Source: Dryobates pubescens
Lineage: Eukaryota > Chordata > Aves > Piciformes > Picidae
DNA length: 64,000 nucleotides
Reading direction: 5' to 3'
Assembly: GCF_014839835.1 (NCBI RefSeq)
Contig: NC_071646.1
Span: forward strand, 62,001 to 126,000
Shown piece by piece: positions 25,498-37,500 of the stretch. Under the pieces are notes generated by a model. The model was not told where the DNA came from. It did no database searches and worked only from the letters and a program-made list of their open reading frames with translations. Position numbers and translations under genes: made by a program. Numbering within the stretch: the stretch's first letter is position 1; the number at the start of each line of letters is the position of its first letter.

Positions 25498-25500
25498 ATA
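25498..25500 (+). promoter_or_regulatory. TEAD3: Non-AUG (AUA) translation start of TEAD3
   Basis: The conserved N-terminus [13 protein letters not shown] is preceded by ATA in the context cagcaccATAg, which has the favourable A at -3 and G at +4. The exon runs back to an acceptor at 25445 without any in-frame ATG. Human TEAD3 is likewise annotated as starting at AUA, so the choice rests on both sequence and family knowledge. Confidence 0.85.
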
Positions 25501-28500
25501 GCGTCCAACAGCTGGAACGCCAGTGGCAGCCCCGGGGAGGGGCGGGAAGATGGCCAGGACGGCATGGACAAAAGTCTGGACAATGACGCCGAGGGCGTGT
25601 GGAGTCCGGACATCGAGCAGAGCTTCCAGGAGGCGCTGGCGATCTACCCACCCTGCGGCCGGCGGAAGATCATCCTCTCGGATGAGGGCAAGATGTATGG
25701 TGAGTGAGAAGGGCATGGGCAGGGCACCGTGCTGCCGCCCAGGATGGGCAAAGTGAAACCTCCCAACCCAAACCCACAGCAGGCCATTGCCCTCCAGCAC
25801 CCCTGAGTTCTGAGAGCAGCTTCACTGGTTGCATCCCAGGACTGGACCAGGGAGGTGGCAGTGACCCACGTCCCCTCCCTCTGCGCTGGCTCTCCCTCCT
25901 GTCCCTCCCTCTCTCGGCCATGCCGGATGGACTGGTTTGGTGAAGCCGTCAGGCAGGGAGTGGACAATGGGCAGGGAGCGGGTGCAGGACTGTGGGGCCA
26001 GTGCCAGCCCTCTTGCTCCTGTGCACCTCTGCATCACTCCCCAAACCCTCCCCAACTGGACCTGGCGGCAAGGGCCACCTGCCCACACTGAGACACTGGC
26101 ATCCTGCTCAGCTTTCAGTAAGTGCTGGCAGCAGCAGAGCTGGTCAGCCTTACTGGTACAGTGAGTTTGGGGGAGGTCTCAGCCCAGTTTCTGGTGTCAT
26201 AGGATGGCTTGTGCTGGAAAGGACCTTAAAGAGCATCCAGTTCTAGCCCTGTGCCATGAGCAGGCAAGGGGTGGTGCTGGCACAGGGTGTATGGTGCCAC
26301 CAAAAAGCAACCAGGTAAGGGCTGGTGCCTCCTCCTCTCCACCTCTGATAGTCTCCCCACCAGGTGACCTCAGAGCTGGGGACAGATTACCAGGTCACTC
26401 TGCGGTGACAAGGGACCAAGGCCAGCATCTCCATTCCCAGCTTCCCAAACACACCTTCCCGGGGTGCTGTTCATCCAGTGCCAGCCCAGCAGGGCAAAGG
26501 CAGCAGGGCTTTGTAGCAAGCGCTGTGCCACTGTCCCTGTCCCCATGCTGGCTCCCAGTGCCACCCCGCTGCTCTGGGCCTGGTGGGGGAGCAGAGGGCT
26601 TCCCAAGGGTGCATTTTTTGGATTTCTCCCAGAATAGCTGCGGTGCCGGCAGCCCTGCGCCGAGCCCCGACCGGTTTTTCCAGCCTTTCGGAGACATCTG
26701 GCAGCTGCTTAAAGAGGCAGCACCCCCTACCAGCTGCCTTTCATCTCCCCCCCGCCCTCCCCAGCACCCCCCCACTGGGACCCCTAGGATTCCTGGCCAG
26801 TGATGGGCAGCTCACTGGGACCCCCCAGAACCACCAGTGGCACAGGCAATGCCAGCACCCAAGATAAAGCTGTGTGGATGCTGCTGCCATCCACTACCAC
26901 CCAATTTTTGGGGGGTATTCCATGGGATGCCCATGGCCATGCCAGCCTGTGCCAGCGGTGCGAGAATGGTGAAGCAGGTGGGAACTGGCGGATGGGAGAG
27001 GGTGCAGGACAGGCACTCGCTGCCTGTTGGGTTATTTTTAACCCAGCCAGTCCAACTGGTTCACGTGGTGGTGTCAGGGGAGAGGAATTTGGGGAATGTG
27101 GTAATTTGGAGGAGGACGGACATGCCCTCTCCGAGGGAATGGCATGGGCCAGGGCCAGGGTGAATCACCGGGACAGGGACAGGCATGGGGATGGCTCCAA
27201 GGGTGCAGCACTGCGTAGTGACTGGGATGAGGTGTGAGGCAGGATGGGTGCAGGATATGCTTGGCACTAGGCAGTAAGTGCTGGGCACTGCCTCACCAGG
27301 GTACGTGAAGGCACCCACATTTCTCTCCCATATTTCTTTCCCATGTTTTCATCCTTATTTCCATTATTTCATTCCCACAGGCTGAGCATGGGCTGGGAGA
27401 GGATGGGACTTGGGCATGACATGTGCAGAGTGGGATGCTGTACTACTGGGTCAACCCAAACTGGGGCTCAGCATTGTGGTTCCCACTGCCTGCACCCCTT
27501 GGCTATGAGCATCATCACCCCTGGGCTTGAAGGCCACCCCTGGGGACCTGGCCCTCATTAGGTGCTAACTGAGATCAAGGAGTCAGGGCAGACTGGGTGT
27601 AGTGGGAGAGATGGGAGCCATGCTCAGTGCTTTGGGGTGCCCCCATTTCCAGGACTCGTACTGGACACCACTTCTAGGACTGGCACCCCATGGCACAACC
27701 ATCTCCACATGCCACCTAGTCTTGTCTGTCCCCATATGAGTGTGTGTCCCCCACCTCCAGGAGAGCCCAGTTGCTCCAGGGCTGGGAGGGGACTGGTTGG
27801 GCTGGAAGGTGTGGGGGGGGGTGACCTTTTTTTTTAAGGGATTTTTTTCTCCAAGCTGAAGCCCTCTCCAAGGGCATTTCGACAAGTTCCAACCGCAACC
27901 ATCTGGTCCATTAAAATAAATCTGGCGTGCCGGGCCGCCCCCAGGCGCGGGGGGTGCGGTGGGGGCGAAGTTTGGGGGCGGGGGGGAAGCCAGGGCCCCA
28001 CAGCAGAAAGCTCCCAGCTGCTCTGACGTTTGAATGTCGATTGGCCACAGCTGGCCCCTAAAATGTGGCCCAAAAGCAACTTCTGCTTCGAATTAGACCC
28101 AGGACGTTAGGAAATACTGGTGGAAAGGTCAGCATGGATCACAAACGGGAAGTGGGGTGCCCGACTAGGGGCACCCCATAAGGCCTGAGAAGGATTGTTG
28201 GGACTGGGTTCATTGGCTTCCCCCCAGGATGGCTTTTGGGGGGGGTCTTTGGTTGGGGCCACTGCTGTGGTGGGGGTGGCTGAAGGCGGCCATCTCTCCT
28301 TTGGAGCCTCACTGTGTCTGGGAGAGGCTGCCAAACCCAGTGGGTTGGGGGTCACAAGGTGGGTCTCATCGGCTTGGCAGGAGAAACTGGCCACCCCAGT
28401 ATCCCCTCAGGCCACCCTCACATCCCCTTGGGCAGGACAGCTGTCATGGCAGCGCCATCTCCTGGCAGTGCCTCTCTCATTAAGGACCAGCCTCATCAAG

Positions 28501-31500
28501 GACCAGCATCATCAGGCCAGGTGGGGGCCAGAGATGCCTCTCGGGGCCGGTGCCCCTGCCCTGCTGTTTGCCCGGGGCTGACCCCTGGCTCTGCCCACAG
28601 GTCGGAACGAACTGATTGCGCGGTACATCAAGCTGCGGACAGGGAAGACACGGACAAGGAAGCAGGTGAGACCATGGCTCTGCTTCTTCTCTTGGGAGGG
28701 CTTGGGGGGTGCAGAAGGGGGGTGCCCGGTACGCCAGGGCAGGGAGTGGGTGCCTGGCTGCGTCGCCTGTCCTCTGAATCTCACTGCCCCTCTGGAGCCA
28801 CTGTTGCTGCTGACAGCTTTGTCTGTGAGCAAACTGCCTTGGGCTGCTCCGTCCCAGCTGGGTCTTGGGGAGGGCCTGGAATCTGGGATGTGGGGGCAGA
28901 GTGCATCAACTCCCACCATGCCTAGCTGGGGTTGCCCCATGGGTGGCTGGAGTCCTTGAAACCTCCATCCCATCAGCAGGTTCATCTCCTTGCCGCTCCT
29001 TCTGGATGTGGGCACTGTTTCCACCTCTGCCCCTTGCCAAGCTTTATGCCAGATACCATGATGAAGGCACTACCAAACCCTCATCCCAGCCAAGGGACAG
29101 GGTGTGCAGGGCTGGGGTACTGCTACTGAGTGATCCAGAGGTACCACAGAACCTTTGTCACAAACTCACTGCCCTGCAAGGTTGGGTGGTGGGGCAGGCA
29201 AGGATGCTGGCAAGGCAGGGGCACACAATGGTCACAGAATCCCAGCATGGTGGGATTCAGAATGGACCTCTGGAGCTCACCCAGTCCAACCCCCTGCTAA
29301 ACAGGGCACCCACAGCAGCTTGCCCAGGATCACAATGGCCAGGGATGATTTGGAAGCTCTCCAGAGGAGACTCCACAGCCTCACTGGGCAGCCTGCTCCA
29401 GGGATCCAGCACCCTCACACCAAAGAATTTTTTCCTCATATTCAGATGGAACCTCCTGGGTTCCAGTTTGTGCCCACTGGCCCTTGTCCTGTCACCAGAC
29501 ACCACTGTCCCCATCCTCTTGCCCCCAGCCCTTTAGCTATTGATGAGCACATGGACAGGGTCACATCCATTCCAAGTGCCAGCCCTCACTGCACCCTTGT
29601 TCCAGAGTCCAAACCTGTCTGAGGGCTGGATTGTTGCAGCACTCAATGGGCCGTGTCCATTTGTCACACATCTGGTGGCTCTTCTCTCCCCTCCATGGTG
29701 GTCCCCAGCCTGTCCTCCAACGACTGTGATCCCTGTCCTGCTTGTCCTCACAGAGCTGGTGAGCAGGTGTGTGTGGGGCATGGAGACACATGTTGGGACT
29801 GTTGCATCAGAAGTCCCCAGAAAGAAAGGACACAGGTCCCACTGAGGAGAACATCCCTCCAGAGTGCAGGATGAGGAGGGACAGGTCTGGCCTCTGTCCT
29901 TATGTTCAGATCAGTGTTGAATAGCTCTTGGTTTCTGGCTTAAAGGCTTGAGGGGCACATGGAATTGTCCCATCTGTGTCCTGGACAGCCTGGCCACTGG
30001 TGGGAGAAGGATCAGCCAAAATCAGCCCCAGTGGGTGCAGGGTCCCCCACGCAGGCTATGGGCAGGCACCTGAACCTTTCCTGCCCATACATCAGACCCT
30101 TTGGATTCTGCTCTGATGAGGCCATAGAATCATGGAATCATTAAGGTTGGAGAAGATCATTGAGTCCAACCCTTAACCCAGCACTGCCAGGTCACCACTG
30201 AACCGTGTCTTTCCATGGATGGGGACTCAACCACTGCCCTGGCCAGCCTGTTCCAGGGGTTGACAAGCCTTCTGGGGGAGAAATTGTTCCGTATGTCCAA
30301 CCTAAACCTCCCCTGGTGCAACTTGAAGACATTTCCTCTCATCCTGTCACTTGTTCTTTGAGACAAGAGCCCAGTCCCCACCTGGCTTTCAGGGAGCTGT
30401 AGAGAGCAATGAGGTCTCCCCTCAGCCTCCTTACCTCCAGGCTGAACAATCCCTGGTCCTTCAGCTGCACCTCCCCAGCCCTGTTCTCCAGACCCTTCCC
30501 CAGCTTTGTTGCCCTTCTCTGGACCTGCTCCAGCCTCTCAATGTCCTTCTTGGACTGAGGGGCCCAAAACTGAGCCCAGTACTCAATGTGTGGTCTCACC
30601 AGTGCTGAGTCCAAGGGGACAATCCCTACCCTGCTCCTGCTGGCCACCCCATTGCTGATCCAGGCTAGGATGCTGGTGGCCTTCTTGGCCACCTGAGCAC
30701 ATAATGATTCATCTTCAGGACACATGAAAACCCTCCTCTTGTCTTTCTCACCTGCGAAATCAGGAGCCCAGTGAATGAGCCAGTCCCTCCCAGGTCTCCC
30801 TTGGGACCAGCAGTCCTGCTGCAGCCTGAGTTGGTGTAACCTGAGGCACCCCAGACCAGCCGGGCCATGTCCTCAGCACTGCATGCAAGCAGCACCTCAT
30901 TGCACTCAGGGTTGGGGTGCTTGCTCTGTCTAGGAAGTCTCGGCTGCAGCAACTTCCCTCCGAGGAGCTCCACCAGGGCACAAGGGGCACAAACAAGCAC
31001 CAGCCAGTGCAGAGTTGGGGCATCCCGACCAATTTTCTTCCTTCTAGCTTGTGGTGGACTCTCAGCAGCATCTCCAGGAGCATCACCCCAACACCTCATG
31101 TGCTCCCCTCCCTTTTCCACACTCCCTTCTCTGGGGAGAGCATCCCACCTGAAGTGGGGACTGCATCTTCACGCTGTCTGTGTTTTCCTTTCCGAACGGC
31201 GTGGCGGGCGCTAGGTGTCCAGCCACATACAGGTTCTAGCTCGGAAGAAGGTGCGGGAGTACCAGGTTGGCATCAAGGTACGTTGGCGCCCTTGCCCAGG
31301 TGTCCGCGGCGGTGTCTTTGTGAGCATGGGCAGCCCCTCCTCCTTCCTTCTCCTCTCCTCTGGTTGACGGCTCTGCTGTTCCCCCTCTCCTGCTCTCTCT
31401 CTGCAGGTCTCTAGCCACTTGCAGGTTCTTGCCCGGCGGAAATCTCGTGAGATTCAGTCCAAGCTGAAGGTATGCGCCCCCCGCCCTGCCCGCCCCCCGC

Positions 31501-34500
31501 CCTGCCCACTCACCTCACCACTAACACCCTGGGCTCTGTGGTGTGCTGCTTGCTTGCCTTTGTTATTCTCTCTTTTTGGTGTTTTTTTTTTCCTTCCCCC
31601 TCCATTGGCTCCTGGCTCCAGATGGGTTTTTGATGGCACCCTTTTCAGTGGCATCATTGTGCGATGCCCAGAGAGAAGTGCAAGAAGAGGAGTCCAGTTC
31701 AAAGGCTTGGTGAGGACCCCAGAGCCCATTTTTCACCCTCAGGAGGGTGAATTTGGGTGCCGAATCTCCATCTTTAGCCCAGACAAGAACTTCACCCTCC
31801 TCTTATGAGGCATAATGACTGTCCCTTCTTCTGAGCTTCTCCCAGGAGAGGAAGGACCTCCCCAGAGCAGCCAGGGAGGGAAACTGAGATTCAAGCAATG
31901 GGTGGCAAGCCTTCCCCCACCAGCTGAGACCTGGCCCCACTCAAGACAGGTGCTGGGGCAGGAGTGGGGTGGTCCTGGGGGTCCATGCAGGCTGCCAGCC
32001 TCACAGCTTGTGATGTACCAGGGTCCAAATGCAGCCCATGGGCACCTCAGGGATGTATGTGGGTAGCAGCAGGTCTGATTGGACCATGCTGCCAGGGAAG
32101 GACCACAGCAGTGCCAGGGATGGGACATGGCAGTGCCAGGGCAGCCTGTGGTTCCAGGGGCCAATGGAGCTGAGCAAGGAAAAACTGAATCATCCTTTTC
32201 TCTGGTTGGCTTCTCTTTCCTTCCTTCCTTCTAACTGAAGCCCAACTAACCCTTCCCTAACCATGACCGTGAGCTTTGTGGGGGGGGGAGGGTGATGATG
32301 GGTGGGGATGTGGGCAGGACTGGGGACATTGCCCAAGGCCCAAGCCCTACTTGAGCTGGACCCACACAGAGTGGTCCCCACTGAGCCTTGGGGACAACCA
32401 GCTCCTGACTGTGCTATGCAGCCCAAGATGCTCCTGGATTTATCCCTGCACTGTCACACTGGGGAGCTTCTCCTTGTGCAGGATCTGGGGAGACCAGGAC
32501 CTGCTGCCTTGCCAAGGCTGTGGAAGCCAGGAAAACCTTGCAGCCCCTTGCCATGACCTCAAGGTCCCAAAAGCATCACCAGCTCCCCATGACCCCATCC
32601 CCTTACACCAGGTGCTGCATCCAAGCCTCTGGAACTGAGACTGACAGCAGGGGCCACCATCAGAGCTGGCAGCAGGAGCCAAAAAAACCTTTAAGCCCCT
32701 TGCCATGGCTTCATCAAGGTCCCCAAAGCATTACCAGCTCCCCATGGTGTCATCTGCTTGCCCTGAGTGCTGTGTCCAAGTTTCTGGCACCGAGGCTGGC
32801 ACCAGGGGCCACCATCAGCTGGCACTGGCATTTTGGTCCTCAAAGCTCTGACTCGTATTGCCTGGGAGCCCACCAAGCCATGCCATCCAAATCCCATCAG
32901 CAAGGCCCCTGCTGCCCCATGATCTGGGTGCCAGGACGGCACCCACACCCTGGTGGGTTTGGTCTGCTGGGAGAAGCCAGGAGAGCCCAGCCTAGGCAGC
33001 CCTTTGCCCTCACCCAGCACTTGTCCTGTCAAGTGGAATCTCCCTCCCAGCATGGATTCATCAGAGATGTTTTTAAGCTGCAGCCCTGTGCGTGTTGGTG
33101 CTGCCCGGTGTGTGGCTGCATGCCCACGCTCCTGCCCTGCCCCAGGTGAAGGGAAAGGAAGCAATTCCTCCCTGAGGATGGTTCAGAGGGAAAACGGAGG
33201 ACATGTGCTGAGACCAGAACCCCCTTGTCCCAGTTAATGCAGCTGGAGGAGCAACCTGGCTCTGGGAACAACATCTCAGACACACCCCTGCTCCTGCCCA
33301 GAGCTGCTGTGACCTCTGGAGCAAAAAGGGAAAAGGACAAAAAATTGGTGTCCTGTGTAAATGCCCACGTAGCACAGGGTGTATGTGCCCAGGGTGCACA
33401 GGGGGAAGTTGGTACCCAGACCTCAGGGCAGCCAGGTGCACATGCTCTTTGCTGGGCAGGAGCCAGGAGGATCTTCCTTTCCATGCCCTGGCTGCACACA
33501 CTGAGGGCTGCTGAGGGTGTTAAAGGATGCAAAAGCTTTTAAAGGCACAAGCCTGGCTCACCACGGCAGCCCTAATGCAGCAGAAGGCTTTAGCCTCACC
33601 TTCCTGGTGGCATGAACCCAGGCACTGATGCCCAAGGTCAAGGGGTTTGCTTCCCAAATCAGGCCGTGACAAAGAGCTGGGGTGGGGTACACAGCTTGCA
33701 GGGCGCACATGGTGCCTGTGGGTGCCCACTGTGCTCTAACCTTTGTGTTTTCCTTTCTTTTGTGCACAGGCTATGAACCTGGTAAGTTGACTTTGTGATA
33801 CCTTTTGTTTCCCATTGCCTTTTGCCCCTGGGGGAGCAAGGACCCCTCCCAGACCCTTCAGCTTCTGTGCAGGAGACATTTGCAAGCTTCAAGCATTTGG
33901 GTGCATTTTAGGAGGGTGGGTGAGAATGCCCCTGCCCTGGTCCCCTGGATAAGCTGCGCACCAGGCTCTGAGCTTTGCAGAACCTGCTGGGCACACAGCT
34001 TTGGGGGGGACGGTCTGTCTGACCCTGTAACCCCTCATCTTCTCCCTGTCCATGCCAGGACCAGGTCTCGAAGGATAAGGCTCTGCAGAGCATGGCTTCC
34101 ATGTCCTCCGCGCAGATTGTGTCGGCCAGCGTCCTGCAGAACAAGCTCAGCCCCCCACCTCCTCTTCCTCAGGCTGTCTTCTCTGCTGCCCCCAGGGTAA
34201 GGGCCTGGCCCCTTATCTCTGGGGGCTCAGGAGAAAAACTGTGGATTGGGATGGGATCCCCATGCCCAAGCTGCATAGGGGTCAGAGGGATGATGCCATC
34301 ACCACCCTCAGCCATGGTTACAATGCAGGAGAGGGTTTGGGGGGTCCCTGCAGTTTGCAGCAGGAGAGGAGGGGAATCTGGGTGGGGAGGCAGGGGGCAG
34401 TCACAAGCTGCTGACTCTTCCTTGTGCTGTTTCCCCCAGTTTTGGAGTGGGCCTATCCCCGGACAGCCTGGACCCTCTCAGGAGTAAGTATGAGATGCCC

Positions 34501-37500
34501 CCCACTGCTGTGCTGGCCAGGACCCCACCTTGCTCGGGCTGGAACTACCTGGGCTTCATTAAACTAACGACGCTCTTTGCTTTGCAGCATTAAACCGTTT
34601 GCACAACCAGCCTACCCCATCCAGCCACCCATGCCTTCATCACTAGCCAGTAAGTGTCTTCCTTGCCCCCTAGCAGGACACCCTGCACCCCTTCCAGATC
34701 CCACTTGTCCCCTGCCCTGTGCCACTGTCTCACTCATAGTCCACTTCCCAGGTCTGTCAGGGGAAAAAAATGGGTTTAAACCCACAGTGAAAAGGCCCAC
34801 AGTGAGCAGAATCTTGTTGCTCCTGCTGTGTCATCCCAGTCCCTTTCCACCCAGGAGTGGGACTGGCACTACCCATACTTTGGCCAAACCCCATACCAAA
34901 TCTCATGTTTTAGCCAAAACCCCCTGAAAAGCTCACTGCTGGGATGTACTGGGTGGGGGAAATGCAGTAAGGACAGCAGAGCTGTGGTGGTGCAGAGTGG
35001 GGCCCAGCCCAGCTCACAGATGGTCACTTTGTGTGTGTGTCCCAGGTTACGAGCCCCTGGCTCCACTGCCACCAGCCGCCTCGGCCGTGCCTGTCTGGCA
35101 GGACCGCACCATTGCCTCTGCCAAGCTGCGGCTCCTCGAGTACTCAGCCTTCATGGAGGTGCCACGGGACACCGAAACGGTAACAGCCCTCTGCGTGTGA
35201 CCCCATCCAGCTGGGGTGGTTGCCATCCCTGCTGTGCTTGCTGTCATCATTACCAGGACCAGGGCAGTGATCACACCCCTGTACTCAGCACTGAGGAGGC
35301 CACAACTTGAGTCCTGGGTTCAGTTTTGGGACCCTTACTCCAAGAAGGACATTGAGGGGCTGGAGCAGATCCAGAGAAGAGGAACAAAACTGGGGAAGGG
35401 TCTGAAGAACAGGACTGGGGAGGAGCAGCTGAGGGCCCTGGGGTGTTTAGTCTGGAGAAGTGGAGGCTGTAGGGAGACCTCATTGCTCTCTACAGCTCCC
35501 TGAAAGCAGGCTGGAGCCAGGTGGGGTTTGGGCTCTTCTCCCTAGCATCAGGGAGAGGAAATGGCCTGAAATTGTGCTAGGGAAGTTATAGGTTGGACAT
35601 GAGGACCAATTTCTTTCTTGCAAAATTGGTCAGGCATTGGAACAGGCTGCCCAGGGAGGTGGTGGAGTCACCATCCCTGGAGGTGTTCAAGGGATGTGGG
35701 GACATGGTTTAGTGGCCACGCTGGTATTTGGTTGGACTTGATCTTAGAGGGCTTTTCCAACCAAAACAGTTCTGTGGTTCTATCTGACCTCTTTGGGTTT
35801 ATCTCACCACCACCATCCTTGTCCTTACAGTACAGCAAACACCTCTTTGTGCACATTGGCCAGACGAACCCCTCGTACAGCGACCCACTGCTGGAGGCCG
35901 TGGACATCCGCCAGATCTACGACAAGTTCCCCGAGAAGAAAGGTGGCCTCAAGGAGCTCTATGAGCGTGGCCCCCAGAACTCCTTCTTTCTCGTCAAATT
36001 TTGGGTACAGTGCTGGGAGGATGAGGATAGGGAGGGTTGTCCTTGAGCCATGAGCTTGTTGCAGCTTGGGCATCACTCCAATGGAGCAGAAGCATCCTGG
36101 GCAGCTCTGTCAGCTGGTGTCCCCTATCTCCATTGCACATAATGGCACCTAATGGGACCCTCTCCCACTCTCATCTCTCCAGGCAGATCTGAACAGCACG
36201 ATCCAGGACGGGCCAGGGACTTTCTATGGTGTCAGCAGCCAGTACAGCAGTGCAGAGAATATGACCATCACAGTCTCCACCAAGGTGTGCTCCTTTGGGA
36301 AGCAGGTCGTGGAGAAAGTGGAGGTGAGTCCCATGCGGCACTGCGTCAGGAAGGGCTAGGAATTTAGTCTCAGGATGGAAGAAATCCCCAGAGCTGGGTG
36401 CAGGAGACATGGGTGCATGCCTACCCGTGGATGGGAGAGACACCACCATTTCCTAGTTGGCCACTACCTGCCCATGCATGTTTCCCACAATATTTGAGGT
36501 GGCTGCTGACCTCAGCTGTCCCCCGCAGACGGAGTACGCACGGCTGGAGAGCGGCCGCTTCATCTACCGCATCCACCGGTCCCCCATGTGCGAGTACATG
36601 ATCAACTTCATCCACAAGCTCAAGCACCTCCCGGAGAAGTACATGATGAACAGCGTCCTGGAGAATTTCACCATCCTGCAGGTACCTCCTTGCCTTTTCC
36701 AGGCAGTGGTTCTGCTGCCTCCAACACAAAAAGAACACCATACTGTTAGAGCAGGTCCAGAGGAGGCCATGAAGATGATAAAGGGGTGGAGAACCTCCTC
36801 CATGGGGATAGGATAAGGGCATTGTGGCTGTTCGGCCTGGAGAAGAGAATGCTCCAGGGAGACCTTAGAGCAGCCTTCCAGTACCTGATGGGGCTGCAGG
36901 AGAGCTGGGGAAGGACTTTTTACAAGGGAGCTGGAAGAAGGGAGTTTCAGACTGGAGATTAGGAAGAAATTCTTGATAGTGAGGGTGGTGAGACACTGGC
37001 ACAGGTTGCCCAGGGAGGCTGTGGCTGCCTCCTCCTTAGAGGTGTTCAAGGCCAGGCCGGATGAGGCCTTGAGTAACCTGGTCTGGTGGGAGATGTCCCT
37101 GCCCATGTCAGCAGGATTGGAACTGGATGATCTTTAAGATCCAACCCAAACAATTCCATGATTCCCACCATGAGCGGGGAGACCATGGCAGCACCAACCC
37201 TGCAGTCCCCACTCTGCGCTGCTTGTCCTGCAGTACCAAGGCACTATCTGTGCCTGAGCCCCTGTGACACCCCCTTTACCTCCAAAAACTGGGTAGCACA
37301 TTTTAGGTGGTGCAATTACATTGGCTGTGCCTGAGCCTGTGCAACCCCCAAAACCATAGAATCTCCTCAGGGGCTCAGCCCCCTCCTCACCCACTCTCCC
37401 CTCTGCCACAGGTTGTGACAAACAGGGACACCCAGGAGACCTTGCTCTGCATTGCCTTCGTTTTTGAGGTGTCCACCAGCGAGCACGGCGCCCAGCACCA

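Larger units (their letters stand above)
28666..31214 (+). other. TEAD3 intron before the recognition-helix exons
   Basis: A 2.5 kb intron, over a third of which is made of two CR1 fragments (29231-29530, 30123-30725). The piece from 30726 to 31080 is non-CR1 and unrecognised; its minus strand keeps a 151-codon frame open, which I do not treat as a gene. Confidence 0.6.

Noticed and set aside
30665-31120. Minus-strand frame of 151 codons next to a CR1 copy
   Set aside because: Partly overlaps CR1 sequence; the rest has no recognisable protein features and no splice signals.
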